Source of the DNA: an uncultured Lachnospiraceae bacterium
GTDB taxonomy: Bacteria; Bacillota; Clostridia; Lachnospirales; Lachnospiraceae
Reading direction: 5' to 3'
DNA: 19,409 nucleotides
Assembly (NCBI GenBank): GCA_934371505.1
Contig: CAKRNW010000034.1
Coordinates: forward strand, 1 to 19,409
Below the pieces are notes generated by a model. The model had not been told where the DNA came from and made no database searches. It was given only the letters and a program-made list of their open reading frames with translations. Numbering within the stretch: the first letter of the stretch is position 1; each line of letters begins with the position of its first letter. This document shows positions 8,079 through 16,938 of the stretch, piece by piece. A program made the translations under genes and the position numbers.

Positions 8079-9458
8079 ATGGCACAGCTCTGGGGCGGAA
8101 GATTTACAAAAGAGACGGACAAGCTGGTTTATAATTTCAATGCATCTATTTCTTTTGATAAGAAATTTTATAAACAGGATATACAGGGGAGCATGGCACA
8201 TGCCACCATGCTGGAAAAACAGGGAATTTTGACAAAAGAGGATGCCGAGGCAATCCGAAAGGGACTGACTTCCATTCTGGAAGATGTGGAGAGTGGTAAA
8301 CTGGAAATTTCCGATACCTACGAGGATATTCACAGTTTCGTGGAGGCAAATCTCATCGACCGGATCGGAGATGCGGGAAAGCGTTTACATACCGGCAGGA
8401 GCCGTAACGACCAGGTGGCATTGGATATGCGTCTCTATGTGAGAGAAGAGATTCTGGAGATTGATGCTCTGGTAAAAGAACTACTTCAGGTATTATTAAA
8501 TATCATGGAGGAAAATCTGGAAACCTACATGCCGGGCTTTACCCATTTACAGAAAGCCCAGCCGGTGACACTGGCTCACCATTTCGGTGCTTACTTTGAA
8601 ATGTTCAAACGGGACAGAGGTCGTCTGAAAGATATTTATACCCGCATGAATGATTGCCCTTTGGGAGCAGGTGCTCTTGCAGGAACTACTTATCCTTTGG
8701 ATCGTGAGTTCAGTGCAGAACTCATGGGTTTTGCAGGTCCCACCTTAAACAGTATGGATTCTGTGTCTGACCGTGACTATGTGATTGAACTGCTTTCTGC
8801 CTTGTCCACGATTATGATGCACTTATCCAGATTTTGTGAGGAAATTATTATCTGGAATACCAACGAATATCGTTTCGTAGAGATTGATGATGCTTATTCC
8901 ACGGGAAGCAGTATTATGCCGCAGAAGAAAAATCCGGATATTGCAGAACTTGTCCGTGGCAAGACCGGACGCGTTTACGGGGCACTCACCAGTATTTTAA
9001 CCACCATGAAAGGAATTCCTCTCGCCTACAACAAAGACATGCAGGAGGACAAGGAATTGACCTTCGATGCCATTGACACCGTAAAAGGCTGTGTGGCACT
9101 GTTTACCGGCATGGTAAAGACCATGAAGTTCAACAAGCCTGTGATGGAAAAGAGTGCCATTAACGGTTTTACCAACGCTACCGATGCTGCTGACTATCTG
9201 GTAGGAAAGGGTGTACCTTTCCGGGATGCCCATGGAATCATCGGACATATGGTACTGTACTGCATTGATAAAAATTGTGGAATTGAAGACTTATCCATGG
9301 AAGAGTTCAAGAAATTAAGCCCTGCCTTTGATACTGATATTTATGATTCTGTTTCCTTAAAAACCTGTGTGGAAAAACGTCTGACCATCGGTGCGCCTGG
9401 AAAAGAAGCCATGCAGAAGGTCATTGCGATAGAAGAGGGATACCTTAAAAATTCATAA
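8079..9458 (+). CDS. argH: Argininosuccinate lyase
   Basis: Splits argininosuccinate into arginine and fumarate, the last step of arginine synthesis, as a cytoplasmic homotetramer. The 459 residues are the standard length. The fumarate-lyase signature GSSIMPQKKNP (276-286) carries the mobile-loop serines. HTGRSRND (104-111) and FTHLQKAQP (154-162, with Thr155-His156) are the other conserved active-site blocks. The start at 8079 gives the family N-terminus MAQLWGGRF and has AAAGGAA 8 nt upstream; an in-frame ATG at 8061 would place that ribosome binding site inside the gene and is rejected. It is followed 28 nt later by asd. Argininosuccinate synthase (argG) is not in the window. Confidence 0.97.
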   Translation: MAQLWGGRFTKETDKLVYNFNASISFDKKFYKQDIQGSMAHATMLEKQGILTKEDAEAIRKGLTSILEDVESGKLEISDTYEDIHSFVEANLIDRIGDAGKRLHTGRSRNDQVALDMRLYVREEILEIDALVKELLQVLLNIMEENLETYMPGFTHLQKAQPVTLAHHFGAYFEMFKRDRGRLKDIYTRMNDCPLGAGALAGTTYPLDREFSAELMGFAGPTLNSMDSVSDRDYVIELLSALSTIMMHLSRFCEEIIIWNTNEYRFVEIDDAYSTGSSIMPQKKNPDIAELVRGKTGRVYGALTSILTTMKGIPLAYNKDMQEDKELTFDAIDTVKGCVALFTGMVKTMKFNKPVMEKSAINGFTNATDAADYLVGKGVPFRDAHGIIGHMVLYCIDKNCGIEDLSMEEFKKLSPAFDTDIYDSVSLKTCVEKRLTIGAPGKEAMQKVIAIEEGYLKNS

Positions 9459-9486
9459 AAAGAAAAAGGAAAAAGAGGAGAACATT

Positions 9487-10572
9487 ATGAGTGAGAAACT
9501 AAAAGTCGGAATTCTTGGCGGAACCGGTATGGTAGGTCAGCGTTTTATTTCGCTGCTGGAGAATCATCCCTGGTTTGAGGTGACAACCATCGCTGCAAGC
9601 CCACGTTCCGCAGGAAAAACCTATGAGGATGCAGTGGGTGACCGTTGGAAAATGGATACCCCCATGCCGGAGGCTGTAAAGGAAATCAAGGTGATGAATG
9701 TCAACGAGGTGGAGTCAGTTGCCAGCCGGGTTGACTTTGTGTTCAGTGCTGTGGACATGAGCAAGGACGAGATTAAGAAAATCGAGGAAGAGTATGCAAA
9801 GACCGAAACCCCTGTGGTTTCCAATAACAGTGCGCACCGTTGGACACCCGATGTTCCCATGATGGTTCCGGAGATTAACCCTGAGCATGTGGAAGTTATC
9901 GAGGCACAGAAGAAGAGACTGGGAACAAAACGTGGTTTTATTGCTGTAAAACCTAACTGCTCCATCCAGTCCTATGCCCCTGTTTTAACTGCATGGAAAG
10001 AGTTTGAGCCTTACGAGGTAGTGGCTACTACCTATCAGGCAATTTCCGGTGCGGGAAAAACTTTCAAAGACTGGCCGGAGATGGTGGGAAATATCATTCC
10101 TTACATCGGTGGTGAGGAAGAAAAATCCGAGAAAGAACCCTTACGTCTGTGGGGAGAAGTAAAGGATGGAGAGATTGTACCGGCAACCAGTCCGGTCATT
10201 ACCTGTCAGTGTATCCGTGTCCCCGTATTAAACGGACACACCGCAGCTGTCTTTGTAAAATTCAAAAAGAAACCCACCAAAGAGCAGTTAATTGAAAAAC
10301 TGACCTCTTTTAGCGGTGTTCCCCAGGAACTGAACCTGCCCAGCGCACCCAGGCAGTTTATCCGGTATATGGAGGAGGACAACCGTCCCCAGGTAACTCT
10401 GGATGTAGATTATGAGAACGGCATGGGAATCAGCGTAGGACGTCTCCGGGAGGATACCGTTTATGATTGGAAATTCGTAGGTCTATCCCATAATACCGTA
10501 AGAGGTGCTGCCGGCGGTGCTGTACTCTGTGCAGAATTATTAAAGGCAAAAGGTTTCATTACAAAAAAATAA
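9487..10572 (+). CDS. asd: Aspartate-semialdehyde dehydrogenase, long (archaeal/fungal-like) type
   Basis: Makes aspartate semialdehyde from aspartyl phosphate with NADPH, feeding lysine/diaminopimelate, threonine and methionine synthesis. The 361 residues begin with the dinucleotide-binding GGTGMVGQ (11-18). The catalytic Cys158 lies in KPNCSIQS and the acid-base His251 in RVPVLNGH. The block SNNSAHRWTPDVPMMVPEIN and the length place it with the archaeal/fungal-like branch rather than the E. coli-like one. GAGGAG 6 nt upstream supports the start. It follows argH by 28 nt and precedes the phosphodiesterase gene by 29 nt, with no terminator visible on either side. Both enzymes draw on the aspartate pool, which may explain their pairing. 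Confidence 0.95.
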   Translation: MSEKLKVGILGGTGMVGQRFISLLENHPWFEVTTIAASPRSAGKTYEDAVGDRWKMDTPMPEAVKEIKVMNVNEVESVASRVDFVFSAVDMSKDEIKKIEEEYAKTETPVVSNNSAHRWTPDVPMMVPEINPEHVEVIEAQKKRLGTKRGFIAVKPNCSIQSYAPVLTAWKEFEPYEVVATTYQAISGAGKTFKDWPEMVGNIIPYIGGEEEKSEKEPLRLWGEVKDGEIVPATSPVITCQCIRVPVLNGHTAAVFVKFKKKPTKEQLIEKLTSFSGVPQELNLPSAPRQFIRYMEEDNRPQVTLDVDYENGMGISVGRLREDTVYDWKFVGLSHNTVRGAAGGAVLCAELLKAKGFITKK

Positions 10573-10601
10573 AGTCATAATAAAAGATGAGGAACCCCAT
10601 C

Positions 10602-12332
10602 ATGGACGAAATGCAGTATACCATTGACCTGTTAACAGCCCAGAATAAAAAAATAAAGAAAACTGAGAAGATGTATCGGCAGATTGCCGATACATCTTCT
10701 GATGCCATACTTTATTACTCGTATGAGGATCAGACCTTTAAGAATCTTGGGAAATGGGATTCTTTTTTTGATTTCAGAGTAGAAACGATTGCTGATTTAA
10801 ATCGTGTCTATGATGCGGTGGATGATTCTTATCAAGAAAAACTCAGAGATCTTGTTCTCTCGGAGGAATTACCGGATAAGGACAGTAATCATCTTATCTG
10901 CGGTGTGAATAATGGAAAATGCTGGTATGATTTCAGCCTGGTAGATTTCTGCGAAAACAATGTCCGTCTGGCACGGATTCTGCGCGTCTCCAATGTGACA
11001 AAGGATCACGAAAAAAGGGCGGAACTATCCTACCTGGCCTATTATGACAACACGACAGGTCTGATGAATAAAATGTTTTTTGTCAGCAATCTTGGCGGTT
11101 TTGTGAGACGTGCTTCCGAGGAACACGCCTGTGTATCCATCATGATGATTGATATTGATAATTTTAAACGAATCAATGATGGAATCGGCATTATTTACGG
11201 AGATGAACTCATTCAGGTCTTTGGCGGTATCCTCAGAAGCTTTACTAATGATCGTGTCATTGCTTCTCATTTCGGGGAAGATCATTTCTTTATGGCAATT
11301 TATGATCCCTGTGGAGATTGTAATGCGGATAGCATGTATCGTGCTATCCGGGAAAAACTTTCCACTCCGATCCGGCTTACCAACGGCAGATTAATTTCTG
11401 TTTCTGTGAGCGTGGGAGTGGCTGAATATCCGGAATCCACCCAAAATGCATTGGATCTTATCAAAAATGCAGAGATCTCCATGATGTATGTAAAGGAAGT
11501 CGGAAAAGATAATGTACGCTATTTTGATGAACAGGTGAGCAAACAGTTTAAAGATCATATCGAACTGGAACAGCTGATAAAGGAAGCCATGAGGAATGAA
11601 ACCTTTGAACTATACTATCAGCCCCAGTACTTCTGTTATGATCGGAAACTACGAGGGGCAGAAGCGCTGATCCGTATGCGTGACAGAGAAGGTGTCATGC
11701 ATTTTCCCGCAGATTTTATATCTGTGGCAGAAAGCAGCGGATTAATGAGGGATATTGGTGACTGGGTTATCCGGGATTCTTTTAAAAGCTGGTCAGAATG
11801 GAAGAAGAAATATCATTATCCCATGATTTTATCCATTAATATTTCAGTGGCACAGCTACAGGGTGACGATTTGATTGAACGGATGCAACAGCACCTGAAA
11901 AAGTTTGAAATTGATCCGGCAGAAGTGGAACTGGAAGTTACGGAAAGTGTGCTGATTGATGATACCCAGCGGATTATCAGCCGTCTGGAACGGCTTCGGG
12001 ATATGGGATTCAAAATATCAATCGACGATTTTGGCACAGGCTTTTCCTCTTTATCGTACTTAAAGGATATGCCTGCCAATGCCTTAAAAATAGACAAGTC
12101 TTTTTTGGATACGCTGTTACAGGATCAATCAACGCAGGTGATTACCGAGACGATGGTATATCTGTCTAAGAAACTTGATCTGGTTAGTATAGCCGAGGGC
12201 GTGGAAACAGAAAAACAATTTGAGTATATCAGGCGCATGGGTGCAGATGTGGTACAGGGCTATCTGATGAGTAAACCTGTTCCCAAAGCAGAACTGGAAA
12301 AACTGATTCAACATGAGGAATCCTATTTATGA
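10602..12332 (+). CDS. Cyclic-di-GMP phosphodiesterase with degenerate GGDEF and intact EAL domain
   Basis: 576 residues: a PAS-like sensor region (about 20-140), a GGDEF domain (about 145-310) and an EAL domain (about 320-570). The cyclase signature reads GEDHF (225-229) instead of GGDEF, so diguanylate synthesis is unlikely; such domains often bind GTP or nucleotide as sensors. The EAL catalytic set is present: Glu354 (EAL), Asn413, Glu445/Glu448 (ELEVTES), Asp475-Asp476 (DDFGTG), Lys496, Glu532 (AEGVE) and Gln552 (VQGYL), so c-di-GMP hydrolysis is predicted. There is no membrane segment. GAGGA 8 nt before 10602 favours this start over an in-frame ATG at 10587. It shares ATGA with the following ATPase gene. 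A perfect inverted repeat lies in codons 22-33. Confidence 0.92.
   Translation: MDEMQYTIDLLTAQNKKIKKTEKMYRQIADTSSDAILYYSYEDQTFKNLGKWDSFFDFRVETIADLNRVYDAVDDSYQEKLRDLVLSEELPDKDSNHLICGVNNGKCWYDFSLVDFCENNVRLARILRVSNVTKDHEKRAELSYLAYYDNTTGLMNKMFFVSNLGGFVRRASEEHACVSIMMIDIDNFKRINDGIGIIYGDELIQVFGGILRSFTNDRVIASHFGEDHFFMAIYDPCGDCNADSMYRAIREKLSTPIRLTNGRLISVSVSVGVAEYPESTQNALDLIKNAEISMMYVKEVGKDNVRYFDEQVSKQFKDHIELEQLIKEAMRNETFELYYQPQYFCYDRKLRGAEALIRMRDREGVMHFPADFISVAESSGLMRDIGDWVIRDSFKSWSEWKKKYHYPMILSINISVAQLQGDDLIERMQQHLKKFEIDPAEVELEVTESVLIDDTQRIISRLERLRDMGFKISIDDFGTGFSSLSYLKDMPANALKIDKSFLDTLLQDQSTQVITETMVYLSKKLDLVSIAEGVETEKQFEYIRRMGADVVQGYLMSKPVPKAELEKLIQHEESYL
10666..10700 (+). repeat. Perfect 16-bp inverted repeat with 3-nt loop inside the phosphodiesterase gene
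   Basis: AGAAGATGTATCGGCA (10666-10681), the loop GAT, and an exact reverse complement at 10685-10700. In RNA this would be a 16-bp hairpin about 65 nt downstream of the start codon, strong enough to affect ribosomes, RNase III or exonuclease passage. No T-tract follows, so it is not a classical terminator. It encodes residues before the PAS-like core (MYRQIADTSS). Confidence 0.9.
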
Positions 12333-13675
12333 TGTCACAGCGTTGGGCAGAAAAGAAATATCTGGAACAATTTTATAACGCCGACGGGAATCAAATTGTA
12401 GTGGTATATGGAGGACATGGCATTGGTAAGACCGCACTTGTGAGGGATTTCTGTATCGATAAGCCATATGGATATCATCTGGCAACCAACGGCTCAGAAC
12501 GGCAACAGCGCTATGACTGGGCAAGAGAGCTGGAGGAGGAGGGTCTGGAACTGCCGGATTATCCTACCTATACACAGATCTGGGAAACACAGACAAGAAT
12601 CATCACACATAAAAAAGTGATGATCATTGATGAATTCCAGAATCTGGTAAAAAACAGTGATACCTTTATGGATGAATTGATTTTCTTTGTAAAAAAAGAA
12701 CAAAGTCAGCAAAGCCTGCTGGTGATTTTGTGCAGTTCTACTGTTGGATGGGTAGAAAATGCCATGGTTCCCAGAATTGGACATGCAGCCCTTGATTTAT
12801 CCGGATTATTAAAGCTGAAACCCTTACCTTTCCGATTGCTTCGGGAAGAATATCCCTCTTACGATATTAAAGATTGTGTAGCTTTATATGGCATCTCGGG
12901 AGGAATGCCTGCATACTGGAAAGAGTTTGATCCGAAAAAAAATCTTCGTGAGAATATCTGTAATGCTATTTTATCACCTTCCGGTGCGCTCTTTTATGAG
13001 GCACAGCGTCTGGTGGGAGAGGAACTGCGGGAACTTGCGGTGTACAATACCATTCTTTCTGCCCTGGCAGAAGGAAGGCATAAGCTAAATGAGTTGTACC
13101 TTCATACCGGATTTTCCAGGGCAAAAATCAGTGTTTATCTACGAAATCTCATGGAACTGGAAATTGTGGAAAAAATCTTTTCCTATGATACCGATGGAAG
13201 AGCCAATACACAAAAAGGAATTTACCGGATAAGAAATCCCTTTGTTCGTTTTTATTATACGTTTCTTTATCCGCATTTGGGAAAACTGGATACAATGAAT
13301 CCGGGAGAGTTTTATGACCGCTATGTTGGGAAATATCTTTCTGCCTATGGGGATTCCTGTTTCCGGGATGTATGTCTGGAGTATATAGAAATGCAGCATC
13401 CATTGAGCAAAAGAGGAATCTGGCAGGGAAAGACGGGATGTATTGATATTGTGGCAGTGGATGGAGATGGTCATACCATTGTAGCACTTTGCAGTTTTTC
13501 AAGGGTGGTCACTTCTGGGGAATATGAACAGTTTCTTCTTTGTCTGAAAAAAGCAAAACTGGAACCGGAAGAAATTTTGATTTTCGGCGGCGAAGGTTTT
13601 GACACCCAGGTTCAGGCAGAGGAACGGTTGAACCGTCTGGTTCATCTGATTTCTGTACAGCAATTAACATTTTAG
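12329..13675 (+). CDS. Archaeal-type AAA/STAND ATPase with C-terminal DUF234-like region
   Basis: 448-residue ATPase resembling the archaeal-ATPase plus DUF234 family (COG1672 type). Walker A is GGHGIGKT (28-35), Walker B is VMIIDEFQNL with Asp101-Glu102, a sensor-like VILCSST follows at 132-138, and the family motif GGMPAYW is at 191-197. A winged-helix segment (about 235-290) precedes YRIRNPFVRFYY (299-310). The C-terminus resembles the PD-(D/E)xK-like fold of DUF234: the Asp of CIDIVA (373) is kept, but the place of the usual E-C-K reads L-C-S (387-389), so nuclease activity is doubtful. It overlaps the phosphodiesterase gene by 4 nt, suggesting joint production. The role of this family is unknown; signal-linked regulation is a guess. 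Confidence 0.8.
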   Translation: MMSQRWAEKKYLEQFYNADGNQIVVVYGGHGIGKTALVRDFCIDKPYGYHLATNGSERQQRYDWARELEEEGLELPDYPTYTQIWETQTRIITHKKVMIIDEFQNLVKNSDTFMDELIFFVKKEQSQQSLLVILCSSTVGWVENAMVPRIGHAALDLSGLLKLKPLPFRLLREEYPSYDIKDCVALYGISGGMPAYWKEFDPKKNLRENICNAILSPSGALFYEAQRLVGEELRELAVYNTILSALAEGRHKLNELYLHTGFSRAKISVYLRNLMELEIVEKIFSYDTDGRANTQKGIYRIRNPFVRFYYTFLYPHLGKLDTMNPGEFYDRYVGKYLSAYGDSCFRDVCLEYIEMQHPLSKRGIWQGKTGCIDIVAVDGDGHTIVALCSFSRVVTSGEYEQFLLCLKKAKLEPEEILIFGGEGFDTQVQAEERLNRLVHLISVQQLTF

Positions 13676-13683
13676 GAGATTTC

Positions 13684-16600
13684 ATGGGGAAAAAACTGAT
13701 TATCACAGAGAAACCCTCTGTGGCGCAGGAGTTTGCGCGGGTTTTACATGTGTCGGGACGAAGGAACGGTTATCTGGAGAATGACCAGTATGTGATTACC
13801 TGGTGTGTGGGGCACCTGGTAGAAATGGTTTATCCGGAGGACTATGACGAGAAATACCGGAAGTGGAAGCTGGAGGATTTGCCCTTCCTGCCAGCGACTT
13901 ATAAATATCATGTGATTGAAAATGTCAGAGGACAATATGATATTGTAGAAACCATGCTGCACCGGGAGGACATTGACACGGTCTACTGGGCAGGAGACTC
14001 CGGAAAAGAAGGACAGACCATCGAGGAAAACATCCGCAATTTCGGCGGGGTGCGGGATGGCATGGAGGAACGCCGGGTCTGGATTGACTCCCAGACGGAG
14101 GAAGAGATTCTCCGGGGGATCCGGGAGGCAAAACCCATGTCCGATTACGCGAACCTGGGGAAGTCTGGAATTATGCGAACCATTGAGGACTATGCCATGG
14201 GTATTAACTTTTCCCGTGTTATGTCTGTGAAATACGGAAGACTTTTAAACGATGCCGCAGGCACACAAAGCTACACTGCCATTGCGGTGGGGCGGGTTAT
14301 GACCTGTGTGCTGGGCATGGTAGTCATTCGTGAACGGGAGATTCGCAATTTTGCGGAGACTCCCTTTTATCGTGTTGTGGGCAATTTCCAGCCGGTGCAG
14401 AAAGCTGGCGATGAAAAGTCGGATAATCCGCCGTTACAGGCGCAGTGGAAGACTGTGGAAGGATCCAAATATTTCCAGTCTCCCTTACTTTACAAGGAGA
14501 ATGGTTTTAAACGGCAGGAGGATGCCCGGACGATGATGGGGGAACTGGAGCAGAAACCCGCCACCGTAAAAGAACTGGAACTGGGCACCAGTAAGAAACG
14601 GGCCCCCCTGTTATTCAACCTGGCAGAGCTGCAGGCGGAATGTTCCAAACGCTTTAAAATCAGCCCGGACCAGACACTGCAGGTGGCACAGGATTTGTAT
14701 GAGAAAAAGCTGACTACTTATCCCCGTACCGATGCCAGAGTGCTTTCCACGGCGGTGGCAAAGGAAATCCATAAGAATCTGAATAAGCTGACAGGGTATC
14801 AGCCTACGGCGAAATTCACGGAGTCTATTCTGAAAAACAGGCTCTATGCCAATATTGCCCGGACAGCATACACCGATGACAGCAAAGTGACTGACCACTA
14901 TGCCGTCATTCCCACGGGACAACTGACGGAATACGGTGGTTTAAATGATTTACAGCGGAAGGTTTATGATTTGATTGTCCGCCGTTTCTTAAGTATTTTT
15001 TATCCCCCTGCTGAGTATGACACTGCAAAGTTGACTGTACAGGTCAATACGGAAAAGTTTTTTGCTTCCGCAAGGGCACTGCGAAAAGAGGGATATCTGG
15101 AAATCACCGGACTGCAGAAACAGAATACGAAGGAGGGGGAAGACGCTAACAGTTCTTCCGATTCTGATGAGGTGGCAGACAGTGCCGCTTTTCTTGGCTG
15201 CGTACGGAAATTAAAGGTAAACGATGCTCTGACAGTCATCGGTTATGAATTGAGGGAAGGAAAAACATCACCGCCGAAACGCTACACCTCTGGTTCCATG
15301 GTGCTTGCCATGGAGAATGCGGGACAGCTTATTGAGGATGAGGAGCTGCGGGAACAAATCAAAGGCTCCGGCATCGGCACCTCCGCAACCCGTGCGGAGA
15401 TTATCCGTAAGCTGGTGCGGATCGGGTACTTAAATCTCAACCCCAAAACCCAGATTCTCTCTCCGGAGCGGCTGGGTGAGATGGTTTACGAAGTGGTGGC
15501 AATGACCGTACCGGCACTGTTAAATCCCAAGATGTCCGCCTCCTGGGAAAAGGGACTGGACGGCATCACCAACGGCACAGTAGTCATGGAAGATTACCGG
15601 GCAAAGCTGGAGCATTTTATCCGAGCCGAAACCATTTCCATGAAAGAGCAGGATTTGCGTGTACCACTGGCAGAAAAAATTTCTCCCTTTGCCGGGAAAA
15701 ACGGCAAGGGCATGGGTGCAAGACGGAAAATTGGTGCCAAATGTCCCCTGTGCGGGGGAGAGATCGGCACCACGCCCTTTGGTTTCGGCTGTTCCAATTA
15801 TAAAAAGGATGACCCGGAAAGCTGCAAATTTTCCATTGGGAAGATTGCGGAGAAGGAATTGACGGAGGAACAGGTTCTGGAACTGTTAAATAACGGGAAG
15901 ACAGGAACGATCCGGGGCTTTAAATCCAAATCCGGCAAAAAGTTTGATGCCTGTCTGATGCTGGATCAGGATGAAAACGGAAAGGTTACCGGAATTAAAT
16001 TTGATTTTGAAAATGTGGAGCCTGCCAAAGTGAAGGATGTGGTATGTCCCTTATGTGGCGGCGATATTGTAAAGACACCCTTTGGCTACGGCTGTGCCAG
16101 ATATGACAGAAATGTGGAGGGGAGCTGTAAGTTCTCCATCGGAAAAATTGCCGGAAAGGATTTATCCGAGTCCGTTGTCCGTGAGTTAATCAACACCGGA
16201 AAAACAGGAACGATCCGGGGTTTTAAGTCCAAATCCGGCAAGAAATTTGACGCCTGCCTTATGTTAGACAAGGATGAGAAGGGCATCGTTAAGGGCATTG
16301 CCTTTGATTTTGAAAATGTGGAGCCTGTCAAGGTAAAAGGTGTGGCATGTCCTCTGTGTGGCGGGGATATCGTAAAAACGACCTTTGGCTATGGCTGTGC
16401 AAACTACGACAGAAATGAGGAGGGAAGCTGCAAATTTTCCATCGGCAGAATCGCCGGCGTTTCTTTAAAGGAAGCCCAGGTGAAACAGCTTTTGACAGAG
16501 AGACATACTTCCCCCATTGAGGGCTTTGTAGCCAAAACCGGCATGATGTTTACCGCTCCCTTAAAGCTGACGGAGGAGGGACAGATTACCTTTGACTTTC

Positions 16601-16938
16601 CCGAAAAACCGGCGCCGGTTCCTTCCCATCTGGTTTGTCCCAAATGCGGGAAACCCATGATGAAGGAACAGTGGGCATACACTTGTACATGTGGCTTTAA
16701 GCTGCGGCACACTGTTGCCCAGGTGGAGCTGCCGGAGGAGATTTTGCAGGAATTACTGGAAACCGGCAAGACGAAGGCAAAAGTAACCGGCTTTGTGGCG
16801 CGTTCCGGTGCCAACTTTGAAACCTGTTTAAAATATGAAAATGATAAAATAGAGTTTGATTTTGAAAATCCCGGTATTACCCCGGAGAAGAAAGAAGGAC
16901 AAGAAAATGGACGCAATGAAAATCAAGAATCTGTATAA
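13684..16938 (+). CDS. topB: DNA topoisomerase III (type IA) with zinc-ribbon repeat tail
   Basis: 1084-residue type IA topoisomerase, which cuts and rejoins one DNA strand to decatenate and relax DNA. The TOPRIM domain (about 1-150) has Glu9 (ITEKPS) and DSGKEGQ (105-111), close to the DAGREGE form common in Gram-positive TopB. The catalytic Tyr346 sits in TTYPRTDAR. The core ends near residue 655. The tail (about 687-1070) holds three near-identical units and one diverged unit, each with a Cys4-type ribbon (CPLCGG...C...C) and a TGTIRGFKSKSGKKFDA-like module, which resembles the topoisomerase C-terminal repeat. AGGAG overlaps the previous stop, 5 nt before the start. It overlaps the next gene by 32 nt. 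Lone chromosomal topB is ordinary; the neighbours here show no conjugation genes. Confidence 0.95.
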   Translation: MGKKLIITEKPSVAQEFARVLHVSGRRNGYLENDQYVITWCVGHLVEMVYPEDYDEKYRKWKLEDLPFLPATYKYHVIENVRGQYDIVETMLHREDIDTVYWAGDSGKEGQTIEENIRNFGGVRDGMEERRVWIDSQTEEEILRGIREAKPMSDYANLGKSGIMRTIEDYAMGINFSRVMSVKYGRLLNDAAGTQSYTAIAVGRVMTCVLGMVVIREREIRNFAETPFYRVVGNFQPVQKAGDEKSDNPPLQAQWKTVEGSKYFQSPLLYKENGFKRQEDARTMMGELEQKPATVKELELGTSKKRAPLLFNLAELQAECSKRFKISPDQTLQVAQDLYEKKLTTYPRTDARVLSTAVAKEIHKNLNKLTGYQPTAKFTESILKNRLYANIARTAYTDDSKVTDHYAVIPTGQLTEYGGLNDLQRKVYDLIVRRFLSIFYPPAEYDTAKLTVQVNTEKFFASARALRKEGYLEITGLQKQNTKEGEDANSSSDSDEVADSAAFLGCVRKLKVNDALTVIGYELREGKTSPPKRYTSGSMVLAMENAGQLIEDEELREQIKGSGIGTSATRAEIIRKLVRIGYLNLNPKTQILSPERLGEMVYEVVAMTVPALLNPKMSASWEKGLDGITNGTVVMEDYRAKLEHFIRAETISMKEQDLRVPLAEKISPFAGKNGKGMGARRKIGAKCPLCGGEIGTTPFGFGCSNYKKDDPESCKFSIGKIAEKELTEEQVLELLNNGKTGTIRGFKSKSGKKFDACLMLDQDENGKVTGIKFDFENVEPAKVKDVVCPLCGGDIVKTPFGYGCARYDRNVEGSCKFSIGKIAGKDLSESVVRELINTGKTGTIRGFKSKSGKKFDACLMLDKDEKGIVKGIAFDFENVEPVKVKGVACPLCGGDIVKTTFGYGCANYDRNEEGSCKFSIGRIAGVSLKEAQVKQLLTERHTSPIEGFVAKTGMMFTAPLKLTEEGQITFDFPEKPAPVPSHLVCPKCGKPMMKEQWAYTCTCGFKLRHTVAQVELPEEILQELLETGKTKAKVTGFVARSGANFETCLKYENDKIEFDFENPGITPEKKEGQENGRNENQESV
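15742..16900 (+). repeat. Tandem zinc-ribbon repeats within topB
   Basis: Units begin with the first Cys codon of each ribbon at 15742, 16045, 16348 and 16636, so periods are 303, 303 and 288 bp (101, 101 and 96 residues). Units 1 and 2 are very similar at DNA level, for example ACAGGAACGATCCGGGG is identical in both. Unit 3 is diverged in its second half, and unit 4 has the tighter C-T-C arrangement (YTCTCGFKL). This pattern fits internal duplication with recent copying between units 1 and 2. Confidence 0.88.

Noticed and set aside
10587..10601. Earlier in-frame ATG for the phosphodiesterase gene
   Set aside because: The GAGGA that would serve as ribosome binding site lies within these codons and is 8 nt from the ATG at 10602; nothing suitable precedes 10587.
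11262..11288. Active diguanylate cyclase in the GGDEF domain
   Set aside because: The signature is GEDHF; loss of the second Gly and of the Glu that binds metal makes synthesis unlikely.
13990..14020. Broken TOPRIM motif in topB (second Asp of DxDxE replaced by Gly)
   Set aside because: Gly at this place (DAGREGE-like) is common in Gram-positive TopB, so DSGKEGQ is normal variation.
16856..16906. Earlier start for the beta-helix protein deep inside topB
   Set aside because: The added residues only mirror topB coding in another frame, and GAAGGA fits the ATG at 16907.
13684..16938. topB as a mark of an integrative conjugative element
   Set aside because: No relaxase, coupling protein, integrase or attachment repeats are present; neighbours are ordinary chromosomal genes.
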